A stretch of 64,000 nt of DNA from Alienimonas californiensis (lineage in GTDB: Bacteria; Planctomycetota; Planctomycetia; Planctomycetales; Planctomycetaceae). Position numbers and translations under genes: made by a program. The stretch is from the NCBI RefSeq assembly GCF_007743815.1, contig NZ_CP036265.1:1976323-2040322 (forward strand), read 5' to 3'. Within the stretch, counting starts at the first letter, position 1. Every line of letters starts with the position of its first letter. Shown here piece by piece: positions 36,964-45,254 of this stretch. The notes beneath the pieces are model-generated. The model was given only the letters and a program-made list of their open reading frames with translations, searched no databases and had not been told where the DNA came from.

Positions 36964-38597
36964 GTTCCCACCTCGCCCCGCCGCCGCCCGCCGCGGCTCT
37001 CGCCCGCCGCCGGTCGCCGTCCTCGCGGTCGTCAGGCAGGCGCTCGTCCGGTGGGGGGGCGTCGGCCCCACGGTCGCCGGGCGGGCGGTCGTCCCGCCGC
37101 CGCAAGTCCGTCGCGGCGGCCGCCTCCGCCGGCAGTTCGGCGTCCGCGGCGGCGCGGGCGTGGTGGACGCACCCCGGGGTGTGGCTGCCGCTCGCCCTCA
37201 CGCTGTTCCCCGCGATCCTGATTCTGCCGGGCACGCAGTCGCTGCGATTGCCGTTGCGGATGCTGTCCTACGGAATCGCGGCGGCGCCGGCGGCGTGGTA
37301 CGGGGTGAGCGTGCTCGGCCGGCGGGCGCACCCCTCGGCGGCGTGGCTGGCGGCGACGTTCGCCCTGCTGTCGGTGATGATTCTGCACCCCACGACCAAC
37401 GGTCTGCTGGTGGCGATGGCCCAGATCGGGCTGTACGCCGCCGTCGCCGCCCCCCTGTTCTGGATGCCCCGCGTCCGCACCGGGCCGGAGGATCTGTCCC
37501 GCAGCCTGCTGGTGTTCCTGGGCTGCGTGGGGGTGAACTCCGCGGTCGGGGTGTTGCAGGTCTACGCCCCGGACACGTTCATGCCGGCGGAGTTCTCCCG
37601 CGTGGTGACCGAAAGCGAGTTCGGTCTGGACGGGGTCAGCTACGAGGGGCCGGACGGCCGCCGCATCATCCGCCCGCCGGGACTGTTCGACTCTCCCGGG
37701 GCGGTCTCCGGCGCCGGGATGGTCGCGGGCATCTTCGGGCTGGCGGCGCTGATGGACGGCCGCTCCCTGCGGGTGCGGGCGACGGGGGCGCTGTTCGCCC
37801 TCTGCGGGCTGGCGGCGATTCTGCTCACGCAGGTCCGCACCGCGCTGGCCGTACTCGCGGGGATGGTCGTCGTTTACTTCGGCGTCATGCTGATGCGGGG
37901 GCGGGTGCGGCAGGTCGCCTGGGGGGCGTCGTTGGGCGGGGTCGCCGCGGCGGCCGGCGTGGCGGTGGCCTTCACGCTGGGTGGAACCAGCGTCTCCGGT
38001 CGCTTCGCCACCCTGCTGGACGACGACCCGGCCTCCGTCTTCGCCAACTCCAGCCGCGGCGGGTTCGTCCGGCAGGCCCTCACCGAGCAGATCTTCGACT
38101 ACCCCGTCGGCGCCGGCCTGGGCCGCTGGGGGATGATGCGGCGGTACTTTGGCAACCCGTACAACTTCAGTTCCCCGCCGATCTGGGCGGAGACGAACCT
38201 CAACGGCTGGATCCTCGACGGCGGCGTCCCCCTCCTGTTATTGAACCTCACGGCGCTAGGGGCGCTGTTCGCCTACCTCTACCGCACGGCCCGGCGGCAC
38301 CCGGCGGCGCCGATCCGACAGGCGGCCACGCTGGTCCTCGCGGTCTGCGCCGGGTGGAGCACGATGATCACCAGCTACACGCCGTTCTGCTCCACGCTGG
38401 GCATTCAGTTCTGGTTCCTCGCCGGCCTGATCTGCGCCGCGGAGAACAGTTATCGGGACGCCACCGCCAAGCCCGCGGCCCCCAAGCCCGCGGCCCCCAA
38501 GCCCGCGGCCCCCAAGCCCGCAGCCCCCAAGCCCGCAGCCCCCAAGCCCGCAGCCCCCAAGCCCGCAGCCCCCAAGCCCGCGGCGGTCCGCCGGTGA
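36960..38597 (+). CDS. O-antigen polymerase/ligase-like membrane protein (Wzy_C family)
   Basis: A 545-residue polytopic inner-membrane protein. A basic Ser/Arg-rich cytoplasmic tail of 65 residues precedes about ten hydrophobic helices (VWLPLALTLFPAILILPG, AAWLAATFALLSVMIL, LLVFLGCVGVNSAVGVL). The Wzy_C core is ATGALFALCGLAAILLTQVR followed by TALAVLAGMVVVYFGVML. The large periplasmic loop RIIRPPGLFDSPGAVSGAG is typical of ligases/polymerases. The C-terminus is a low-complexity KPAAP repeat tail. It should polymerise flipped repeat units or ligate them to an acceptor. It lies in the cluster's first operon. ATG 36960 overlaps the previous stop. Confidence 0.82.
   Translation: MSSHLAPPPPAAALARRRSPSSRSSGRRSSGGGASAPRSPGGRSSRRRKSVAAAASAGSSASAAARAWWTHPGVWLPLALTLFPAILILPGTQSLRLPLRMLSYGIAAAPAAWYGVSVLGRRAHPSAAWLAATFALLSVMILHPTTNGLLVAMAQIGLYAAVAAPLFWMPRVRTGPEDLSRSLLVFLGCVGVNSAVGVLQVYAPDTFMPAEFSRVVTESEFGLDGVSYEGPDGRRIIRPPGLFDSPGAVSGAGMVAGIFGLAALMDGRSLRVRATGALFALCGLAAILLTQVRTALAVLAGMVVVYFGVMLMRGRVRQVAWGASLGGVAAAAGVAVAFTLGGTSVSGRFATLLDDDPASVFANSSRGGFVRQALTEQIFDYPVGAGLGRWGMMRRYFGNPYNFSSPPIWAETNLNGWILDGGVPLLLLNLTALGALFAYLYRTARRHPAAPIRQAATLVLAVCAGWSTMITSYTPFCSTLGIQFWFLAGLICAAENSYRDATAKPAAPKPAAPKPAAPKPAAPKPAAPKPAAPKPAAPKPAAVRR
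38469..38583. repeat. 15-base tandem repeat coding KPAAP
   Basis: Eight near-identical units of aagcccgc(g/a)gccccc at the 3' end of the polymerase gene, in frame. Four central units use gca in place of gcg. Slippage would change tail length in five-residue steps without frameshift. Confidence 0.9.
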
Positions 38598-38661
38598 CCT
38601 CCGCCGCGGAATCCGTCCTCGCTTTCGACGCGGATTTTGAACGTCGACGATCCGACCCGTG

Positions 38662-39432
38662 ATGAACGGCACCCTGCAATCGCCCGCCGCCCGCGCCCGC
38701 CCGCTGCGTCCGGCGTCCCCGATGAGCCCGGCGGCGTACGTCGGCAAGGACGTGACGTCGCTGTTGGACGTCGGCTGCAACGTGGGCGGCTGGCTGCGGG
38801 ACTGCGCCGCCCGACACCCCGCGGCGTCGTTGGCGGGCGTGGAAATTAACGAGGCGGCGCTGCAAAAGGCCCGGGCGGCCCTGCCCGCGGCGGACCTGCG
38901 TCACGCCGGCGCCGAGCGGCTCCCCTTCGCCGACGAGTCTTTCGACTACGTCACCTGCATGGAGGTGTTGGAACACCTGCCCGCCCACCTGCGGCCGACG
39001 GCGTTCCGGGAGATGCGCCGCGTGCTCCGGCCCGGCGGGCGGTTAATTTTCAGCGTGCCCCACGCCGGCTGGTTCGCCTGGCTGGACGCGGGCAACCTGC
39101 GGCACCGCTTTCCGCGGCTCTATCGCTTCGCCCTCAAACGGGGGGGCCGCGACGCGACCTACGAACAGGCGGGGCAGGAGGTGGAATGGCACCAGCATTT
39201 CACGCTCGCCGAATTGGAACGGCTCGCCGGGGACGGCTGGCGCCGGGCGGTCGTGCGCCGCGGGGGGCTGGTCCTGCATCCGTTGATGGACTGCCTGAGC
39301 TGGCCGTTCTATCGCCGCGACGCGGCGCATCATCCGATCCGTCGCGGCCTCGGACGCATTGCGGCCTGGGACTATCGGTTCGACTTCGGCCCGGCGTCGT
39401 ACGGCGTCCTGATCGTGCTCGAGCGGATTTAA
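38662..39432 (+). CDS. class I SAM-dependent methyltransferase
   Basis: A 256-residue Methyltransf_11/25-type enzyme. The SAM-binding motif I is TSLLDVGCNVGGWL, followed by AGVEINEAALQKAR, AERLPFADESFDYVTCMEVL and EHLPAHLRP, and the post-II motif RVLRPGGRLIFSVPH. The C-terminal part has QEVEWHQHFTLAELERLAG. It may methylate a sugar of the polymer or its precursor. GTG 38659 lies one codon before the preferred ATG 38662. The gap from the polymerase stop is 64 bases. No partner overlaps, but it shares the strand and operon direction with the following glycosyltransferase. Confidence 0.85.
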   Translation: MNGTLQSPAARARPLRPASPMSPAAYVGKDVTSLLDVGCNVGGWLRDCAARHPAASLAGVEINEAALQKARAALPAADLRHAGAERLPFADESFDYVTCMEVLEHLPAHLRPTAFREMRRVLRPGGRLIFSVPHAGWFAWLDAGNLRHRFPRLYRFALKRGGRDATYEQAGQEVEWHQHFTLAELERLAGDGWRRAVVRRGGLVLHPLMDCLSWPFYRRDAAHHPIRRGLGRIAAWDYRFDFGPASYGVLIVLERI

Positions 39433-39439
39433 TCCGCCG

Positions 39440-40705
39440 ATGCCCGCCCCGCCGCCCGACCGCTCCCGCAGTCGCATTGAACGCTACGCCCTGGTCGCGG
39501 GGGACTTCCGCCTGCACGGGGGGATGGACCGGCCGAATTACGAACTCGCCTGGCACCTCGCCGAACGCGAGGGGGCGACGGTCGAACTGGTCGCCCATCA
39601 CGTCGCGGCGCCGCTGGCGGAGCACCCGCGGGTGCGTTGGACCCGGGTGCCGCGGCCGGGCGGGCGGGCGCTGCTGGGGCGGCCGCTATTGGCGCGGGCT
39701 GGGCGGCGGATCGCCCGGGAGGTCGCCCGGGCCGGGGGGCGGACGATCGCGAACGGGGCGAACTGCGCCCCGCTGGTCGGCCCGCCCGCCGCCGCCGCGA
39801 GCGACGTGAACTGGGTGCATTATCTGCACGCCGCCGCCCCGCCGCCGCGGCCCGCGACCGGCCGGGGCGGGCTGCGACCGCGGCTCGTGGCGGCCCGCGA
39901 CCGCCGGGCGGAGCGGCGGGCGCTGCGGGCCGCGGGGCTGATCGTCGCCGACTCCGACCGCCTCGCCGGTGAGATTACGGAGCGGCTCGGCGTGCCGGCC
40001 GACCGCGTGCACCGGATTTATTACGGCGTGGACCCCGCCGCGTTTCGGCCCCCCGATCCGGCGGAATGCTCCGCCGCCCGGCTCGCATTCGGCATATCGA
40101 ACGACGGGGACGCTGGCGAGCGGCCCGTCGTGGCGTTCGTCGGCGGGCTAGGGGCGGACCGCCGCAAGGGGTTTGACGTACTCTATGACGCCTGGCGGGA
40201 CCTGATGCGCTCCGACGCGTGGCCGCGGAGCGCCCGGCTGCTGGTCGCCGGGTCGGGGTCGGAACTGCCGAGCCTGCGGGCGGCGGCGGAGCGGGACGGA
40301 CTGGCCGATTCGATCCGGTTCCTCGGGCAGACCGACCGCGTGCCGGAGCTGTTGGCGGCGGCGGATCTGCTGGTCGCCCCGACGTTCTACGAACCCTACG
40401 GGCAAGGCGTGCACGAGGCCCTCTGCCGCGGCGTGCCGGCGTTGGTCACGGAGACGGCCGGCGTCGCGGAACGGTATCCCGCGGACCTCCGCGACCTGCT
40501 CCTGCCGGACCCGCCGGACGCCGCGACCCTCGCGGCGCGGTTGCGGGCGTGGCGGGCGAACCGGGCGGAGCTCGCGGAGCGGACGCTCGTCTTCGCGGAG
40601 GAACTCCGCTCCCGCGATTGGGAGGCGATGGCGGCGGAGTTCGTCGCCCTCCTCCGTCGTCACCCGCCGGCGGCCGCCGGCTTCACTTCGAATGCGTCGT
40701 TATGA
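39440..40705 (+). CDS. GT4-family glycosyltransferase
   Basis: A 421-residue GT-B enzyme. The N-terminal domain opens RYALVAGDFRLHGGMDRPNY with ELVAHHVAAPLAEHPRVRW and a later VNWVHYLHAA. The C-terminal domain shows AFVGGLGADRRKGFDVLYDA, SIRFLGQTDRVPELLAAADL and EPYGQGVHEALCRGVPAL, the family's E-x7-E. Starts with ATG 39440, seven bases past the methyltransferase stop, and ends overlapping the FkbM gene by TTATGA, so it is in the operon. It adds a sugar to the growing repeat unit; the identity is unknown. Confidence 0.88.
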   Translation: MPAPPPDRSRSRIERYALVAGDFRLHGGMDRPNYELAWHLAEREGATVELVAHHVAAPLAEHPRVRWTRVPRPGGRALLGRPLLARAGRRIAREVARAGGRTIANGANCAPLVGPPAAAASDVNWVHYLHAAAPPPRPATGRGGLRPRLVAARDRRAERRALRAAGLIVADSDRLAGEITERLGVPADRVHRIYYGVDPAAFRPPDPAECSAARLAFGISNDGDAGERPVVAFVGGLGADRRKGFDVLYDAWRDLMRSDAWPRSARLLVAGSGSELPSLRAAAERDGLADSIRFLGQTDRVPELLAAADLLVAPTFYEPYGQGVHEALCRGVPALVTETAGVAERYPADLRDLLLPDPPDAATLAARLRAWRANRAELAERTLVFAEELRSRDWEAMAAEFVALLRRHPPAAAGFTSNASL

Positions 40706-41460
40706 AAAAACTCGTCCTACGCCTGCTGAACTGGTGGGGCTATGAAGCCCGGGCCCGGGCCGTCCTGCCGTGGGCCTTCTCGCTGGAGACCGATCTGGAA
40801 AAGCTGGGCCTCGACGCGGCGGCGGTCGACACGGTGCTGGACGTGGGGGCGAACGTCGGGGAGCACGCCCGGGCCTTCGCCCGCGCGTTCCCCCGGGCGA
40901 CGGTGCATGCGTTCGAACCCGTCGCGGCGACCCACCGCCGGCTCAGCGCCGCCGTCGCCGACCAGCCCCGCATCCGGCCGCACTGCCTCGCCCTGTCCGA
41001 CGCCGACGGCCCGGCGACGATCGCCCTGAGCGACAACGACACGATTAATTCGTTGGAAGGCATCAACCCGAAATTCGGGGCGTCGACGGGCGAGGAGGTG
41101 ATCCAGCGGGAGCGGCTCGACGCCTGGCTGGACCGCGAGGGGGTGGCCCGGGTCGACCTGCTGAAGCTCGACGTGGAGGGCCACGAACTGGCCGCGCTGG
41201 AGGGCGCCCGCGGGGTGCTGGCGGCGGGCCGCATCCGCTTTCTGCTGATCGAAACCAAGGGCGTGCGGGCGGAGGAGGTGCGGTCCGTCGGGACGAGTCT
41301 GGTCGAACTGGAAGCGCTGCTCGCCCCGCTGGGCTATCGCCTGCTCGTGCTCTACACGGACTATCTGCACCTCCCGCCGAAGCCGTTCCACTCCAACTTC
41401 AACGCATTGTTTGGGCGGGTGGAGGGCGCCGCGGCGTCCCGCAGCACGGCGACGAGCTGA
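40702..41460 (+). CDS. FkbM-family methyltransferase
   Basis: A 252-residue SAM-dependent O-methyltransferase of the FkbM family. SAM-binding motif DTVLDVGANVGEHARAFARA, then HAFEPVAATHRRLSAAV, HCLALSDADGPATIALS, and VDLLKLDVEGHELAALEGAR, the family signature. The C-terminus LHLPPKPFHSNFNALF is typical. In polysaccharide loci these enzymes methylate sugar hydroxyls. ATG 40702 overlaps the previous stop by four bases. Its last 100 bases overlap the convergent glycosyltransferase gene that ends at 41361. Confidence 0.9.
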   Translation: MKKLVLRLLNWWGYEARARAVLPWAFSLETDLEKLGLDAAAVDTVLDVGANVGEHARAFARAFPRATVHAFEPVAATHRRLSAAVADQPRIRPHCLALSDADGPATIALSDNDTINSLEGINPKFGASTGEEVIQRERLDAWLDREGVARVDLLKLDVEGHELAALEGARGVLAAGRIRFLLIETKGVRAEEVRSVGTSLVELEALLAPLGYRLLVLYTDYLHLPPKPFHSNFNALFGRVEGAAASRSTATS

Positions 41461-42623
41461 CGGACGTGGGCGTCGGCGCCGAAGCGGCGGGCGGTCTCCC
41501 AGGCGCCGACGCGGAGACGATTGAAATGAGCGTCGTCGGCCAGCGCCCGGACCAGCGCCGCGGCGAGGGCCGCCGGGTTGGGGCGATCGCCGGGGGCGGA
41601 CTCGCCGCTGACGCCGGGGATCAGCCAGTCCGGAATGCCGCCGGTCGCGTAGCCGACCGCCGGCAGGCCGACGCAGCCGGCTTCGACGCCCACCAGCCCG
41701 AACGGTTCCGGCCACAGGCTGGGCACCGCCAGCAGATCGGCGGAGCGCATCGCCGCCTGTCGGCGGTCCGCGTCGACCCAGCCGGGGAACTCCGCCGGCA
41801 CGCCGGTTTGCCGGGCGAGGTCCTCCGCCTCCGCCAGTGCCGGGCCGTCGCCGGCGACGGTCAGCGAGAGCCGCCGGCCCAATTCCGCGGACGCTGTAGC
41901 CAGCGCCGGGATCAAGTGGCTCAGCCCCTTCAGTTCCGTGACGCGGCCGACGAACAGCACGCGGTCGCTACGGTCCCGCGGCGCCGGCGGGGCGGGGTCC
42001 GGCACGGCGTCCGGGGGGAACAGCGGCACGAGGCGCAACCGGTCCGCCGGCACGCCGTGGCGCGCGTATTCCTCCTGCATCGCGGCGCTGGCGACCAGCA
42101 CCGCCCGGAACCGCGTCAGGTTCGCCTGTCGCCGGCGCTGCACGGCGTAGGAACGCAGCATCGTCGCCGGGCTCCGCCCGCCGCACCCGCGGGGCAGGTA
42201 CAGGGCCAGACAGCCCGGCCCCAGCGTGCGGCAACAGGTTTGCACGCGGGGCCGGGCGAAGCGTTTCGTGCCGCTCACGCAGGCGCCGTGGTAGTTGTGG
42301 GCGTACAGCACGGTCGGGAACCGCCCGGCGAGGGCCGCCTCCCAGGCCGGATCGCCCGCGCCGTGCGAATAGACCACGTCCGGCCGCCAGTCGGCGATCT
42401 CCGCCAATAGCGTGTCCGGAGAGTTTCCCTCCCGCGTCCAGCACCGCAGGCCGGGGATCTGGGCGACGATTGAACTGGGGCCGTCCGCGGGTCGGGCGGT
42501 GACGACGGCCAACTCATGCCCCGCCGCGACGAGCTGCGGCAGCACGGCCCGTAGATAAGTCTCCGCCCCGCCGACGATCGCGGCGTGCTCCGTGTCGATC
42601 AGGATTCGCAGCGAATCGCTCAT
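41361..42623 (-). CDS. GT4-family glycosyltransferase
   Basis: A 420-residue GT-B enzyme: start SLRILIDTEHAAIVGGAETYL, hinge LYAHNYHGACVSGTKRFA, C-terminal VLFVGRVTELKGLSHLIP, GWVDADRRQAAMRSADLLAV and PEPFGLVGVEAGCVGLPAVG. The cysteine-rich loop RVQTCCRTLGPGCLALYLPR, with four cysteines including GCGG, is unusual for GT4. Its final 33 codons run opposite to the FkbM gene, a convergent overlap of 100 bases. ATG 42623 overlaps the previous stop by four bases (reverse operon). Confidence 0.88.
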   Translation of the reverse strand: MSDSLRILIDTEHAAIVGGAETYLRAVLPQLVAAGHELAVVTARPADGPSSIVAQIPGLRCWTREGNSPDTLLAEIADWRPDVVYSHGAGDPAWEAALAGRFPTVLYAHNYHGACVSGTKRFARPRVQTCCRTLGPGCLALYLPRGCGGRSPATMLRSYAVQRRRQANLTRFRAVLVASAAMQEEYARHGVPADRLRLVPLFPPDAVPDPAPPAPRDRSDRVLFVGRVTELKGLSHLIPALATASAELGRRLSLTVAGDGPALAEAEDLARQTGVPAEFPGWVDADRRQAAMRSADLLAVPSLWPEPFGLVGVEAGCVGLPAVGYATGGIPDWLIPGVSGESAPGDRPNPAALAAALVRALADDAHFNRLRVGAWETARRFGADAHVRQLVAVLRDAAAPSTRPNNALKLEWNGFGGRCR

Positions 42624-43831
42624 CTTTCCCCCCCGGCCGGAGCGGGGGCCGTGGGGAAGCAGGCGGACAGGTCGTTGACCCCCGGCCGGGCGAGCGCCGC
42701 CGTGAGGTCCGCCCGCGCCCGCCGACCCATTGCCGGCAGCCGATCCCGGACAGCAAGGGCCTCCCGCAGGGCGTCGGCCAGGGCGTCGCTGAGCGTTGCG
42801 GGGTCGCCGGCGGGGACGACCCAGCCGGTTTCGCCGGGCGTGACCAACGCGGCGGCCCCGCAGGCGTCGGTGACGACGACCGGCAACCCGCAGGCCATCG
42901 CCTCGGCGACGACGAAGCCGAACCCGTCCTCCAGGCTCGGCAGCACGAGCAGCTCCGACCGCTGCAACACCGGCCGCGGGTCGCCGGGGGCGGCCTCGAC
43001 GGGCAGCCCGGCCGCTTCCCGCTCGAACAGCCGCCGGCAGGTCCGGTCGCCGGTCGCCCCGACGATCCGCAGCCGCACGCGGTCCGGCCCGAGCCGCCGC
43101 ACCGTCCGCAGCAGCGGGACGAACCCCTTGCGCAGGTCCAGCGTGCCGACGAACGCCACGTTCAACGGTCCGGTCGGCTCCGGCCGCTTCTCGGCGGGGG
43201 CGAACCGGGCGAGGTCCAGCGGTTGGGGGACGACGACGATCTTGTCGCCGTCCACGCCGCGGTCGGTCATCGACCGCTTCGCCCAGTCGGAGGAGACGCG
43301 GATGCGGTCGGCGAGGGCGTATTCCTCTTCCACCCGCCGCACCGCCGCCGGGCTGGGATGACCGCGATAGCGGCGGCCGGTCAGCCGGCGGGCCTCGCCT
43401 TCGTAGGCCTCGGCGAAGCCGCGGAGGTGGCCGTTGGGGTTGTCCAGGCAGGAGGGCGACCCCGCCGCCGCCGCCCAGCGGAGCGACTCCAGCGCCACCT
43501 GGGTGAAGGCGTACACGCGGTCCGGGCGGAGGCGGTCGAGTTCCCCCGCCGCCCAGCGGCCGAGGCGGGCGTCGCCGATCGCCTGCACCCGGCCCGGGCA
43601 GAGCCGCCGCCCGAGGGCCGCTGCCGTGCCCCGGGGCCGCAGCCCCGGTTCGCGGAGCCACTCGACGGCGGACAGGGCGTCGTCGGCCGCGTCGGCGGTG
43701 CCGTTCCCCGCCCGGCCGGGACCCAGGGCGACGACCGGGCCCAGGGCGGCTAGCCCCGCGGCGGCGCTGCGAACCTGAGCCCCGAGCCCCCCCGGCCCGG
43801 CCGGGGCGCCGTGAACGAGCACCGTGTTCAT
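42620..43831 (-). CDS. GT4-family glycosyltransferase
   Basis: A 403-residue GT-B enzyme. N-terminal domain with VLVHGAPAGPGGLGAQVRSA, VYAFTQVALESLRWAAAAG and PSCLDNPNGHLRGFAEAYEG. C-terminal domain has NVAFVGTLDLRKGFVPLLRT, RLRIVGATGDRTCRRLFE and EDGFGFVVAEAMACGLPVVV. The VSSDWAKRSMTDRGV segment is a typical nucleotide-sugar loop. ATG 43831 overlaps the upstream stop by four bases, and the stop overlaps the next start, so it sits mid-operon. Sugar specificity unknown. Confidence 0.88.
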   Translation of the reverse strand: MNTVLVHGAPAGPGGLGAQVRSAAAGLAALGPVVALGPGRAGNGTADAADDALSAVEWLREPGLRPRGTAAALGRRLCPGRVQAIGDARLGRWAAGELDRLRPDRVYAFTQVALESLRWAAAAGSPSCLDNPNGHLRGFAEAYEGEARRLTGRRYRGHPSPAAVRRVEEEYALADRIRVSSDWAKRSMTDRGVDGDKIVVVPQPLDLARFAPAEKRPEPTGPLNVAFVGTLDLRKGFVPLLRTVRRLGPDRVRLRIVGATGDRTCRRLFEREAAGLPVEAAPGDPRPVLQRSELLVLPSLEDGFGFVVAEAMACGLPVVVTDACGAAALVTPGETGWVVPAGDPATLSDALADALREALAVRDRLPAMGRRARADLTAALARPGVNDLSACFPTAPAPAGGER

Positions 43832-45222
43832 GCGGGGCTCGCGGTGGCCGCGGGGCGCTCGGCGGCTCGGGCGATCGGACCGCCGGGGCAGACCTGTTCG
43901 AACAGCGCCGCCAGTTCGCCAGCCCGGCCTTCGGGGCTCAGTTCCGGCCAAAGGACGGAGCGATCGAACCGCAGCGGGGCGCCCGCGGTCAGCTTCGCCT
44001 CGCAGACCGCCTCCACGGCGGCCTGCATCCCCGCGACGTCGTCCGGCTCCGTCAGCCAGACGCCGGGGCGGCCTTCGAGGTAGTTCCAGTTCTCGCCCCG
44101 CGGGACGGCGGCGAGGATCGGGCGATCCGTCGCGAGGTACTCGTAGGTCTTCGCGGAGATGATCCCGCCGGCGCCGCCGTCCCGTCGCTGCGGCAGGCAG
44201 AGGAACAGCAGGTCGGCCCCCGCGGCGAGGGCGCCGACCTCCGCCGCCGGCACGCCGGGATGCACCTCGACCGCATCCTCGACGCCCGCGGTTCGCAGAA
44301 CCTGCCGGATGATCTCCGGCGAGGCGGCGTTTCCCCCAAAGGTCTGCACCGTCACGCGGCCGGCCCACTCCGGCCGCTCGGCCGTGAGCGCCCGCACAGC
44401 CATCCCGAGATGCACCGGGGAGTGCGTGCGGTAGTCCAGCGACGCGGCCCGGTAACTTCCCAGCCCCTCGACCGCCCGGCGGAGCCGCGTCAGCCGGGGC
44501 CGGCGCTGCCACCAGTGATGCCACCCGCCCAACGCCCCGAGGTAGCGAATCACAACGCGGTCCGGCACCGGGGTCTTTTCCCCCACGGGCGGATCGGAAG
44601 CGGGGCGGAACGCCGGGGAGGCGGCCCGGCGGACGACGTGCACGCGGTTCCGCAGGGCCTCCGGCTGGCGGTCCCGCACACGGTCGGCGTTCACCTGCGA
44701 GACGTACGCCACGGCGGCGGCCTGACGGACGAAGCGGTCTTCCAACTCCCGCAGTTCGCGGAGGTGTCCGCGGCTGGGGTAGACCGGGTGCATGTCGCCG
44801 CAGGTCGGTGAGTCGCCCAGCACGATCACCAGCGGCAGGCCGGTTTCCTCCGCCAGCCGCACGCCGACCAGCCCCGCGGCGTAGGGCATGACGTAGCCGA
44901 CGAGGAACCGGGGCCGCCGTTCCGCGACCAGCGCACGGGCCCGGGCCAGCGCCGGTTCGACCCAGGAGACGGAGCGGTCCGGCCGAATCAGCCAGGGGGC
45001 CAGCGCCCGCAGCGGGGAGCGTTCCACCCGCCGGGCCAGCCGCGACGGGCCGGGGTCGGGAACGTGGTGCGTCCGCACGCCGGGCAGTTCGACGTCGGGC
45101 GTGGCGGTGAGGGCTTCGAACCGCCACCCGCGGTCCCGCAGGGCGGTCAGCGCCCGCCCGGCCTGGATCGCCCCCGCCGGCCCGGGGGGCAGTTCGTAGT
45201 TGACGGACAGAAAATCGAGCAC
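43828..45222 (-). CDS. GT4-like glycosyltransferase
   Basis: A 464-residue protein from GTG 45222, the start that opens the domain directly (LDFLSVNYELPPGPAGAIQA). Domain pieces include GYVMPYAAGLVGVRLAEETG, LPLVIVLGDSPTCGDMHPVY, VRYLGALGGWHHWWQRRPRL and a nucleotide-sugar motif GGAGGIISAKTYEYLATDRP. The E-x7-E pattern is weaker than in neighbours (AKTYEYLATDRPILA), so it may belong to a different GT-B subfamily. It overlaps the next gene by four bases. No upstream ATG gives a better N-terminus. Confidence 0.75.
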   Translation of the reverse strand: MLDFLSVNYELPPGPAGAIQAGRALTALRDRGWRFEALTATPDVELPGVRTHHVPDPGPSRLARRVERSPLRALAPWLIRPDRSVSWVEPALARARALVAERRPRFLVGYVMPYAAGLVGVRLAEETGLPLVIVLGDSPTCGDMHPVYPSRGHLRELRELEDRFVRQAAAVAYVSQVNADRVRDRQPEALRNRVHVVRRAASPAFRPASDPPVGEKTPVPDRVVIRYLGALGGWHHWWQRRPRLTRLRRAVEGLGSYRAASLDYRTHSPVHLGMAVRALTAERPEWAGRVTVQTFGGNAASPEIIRQVLRTAGVEDAVEVHPGVPAAEVGALAAGADLLFLCLPQRRDGGAGGIISAKTYEYLATDRPILAAVPRGENWNYLEGRPGVWLTEPDDVAGMQAAVEAVCEAKLTAGAPLRFDRSVLWPELSPEGRAGELAALFEQVCPGGPIARAAERPAATASPA

Positions 45223-45254
45223 GGGGCGGGGGCGGGCGGGGAAGGCAGTTCGAA

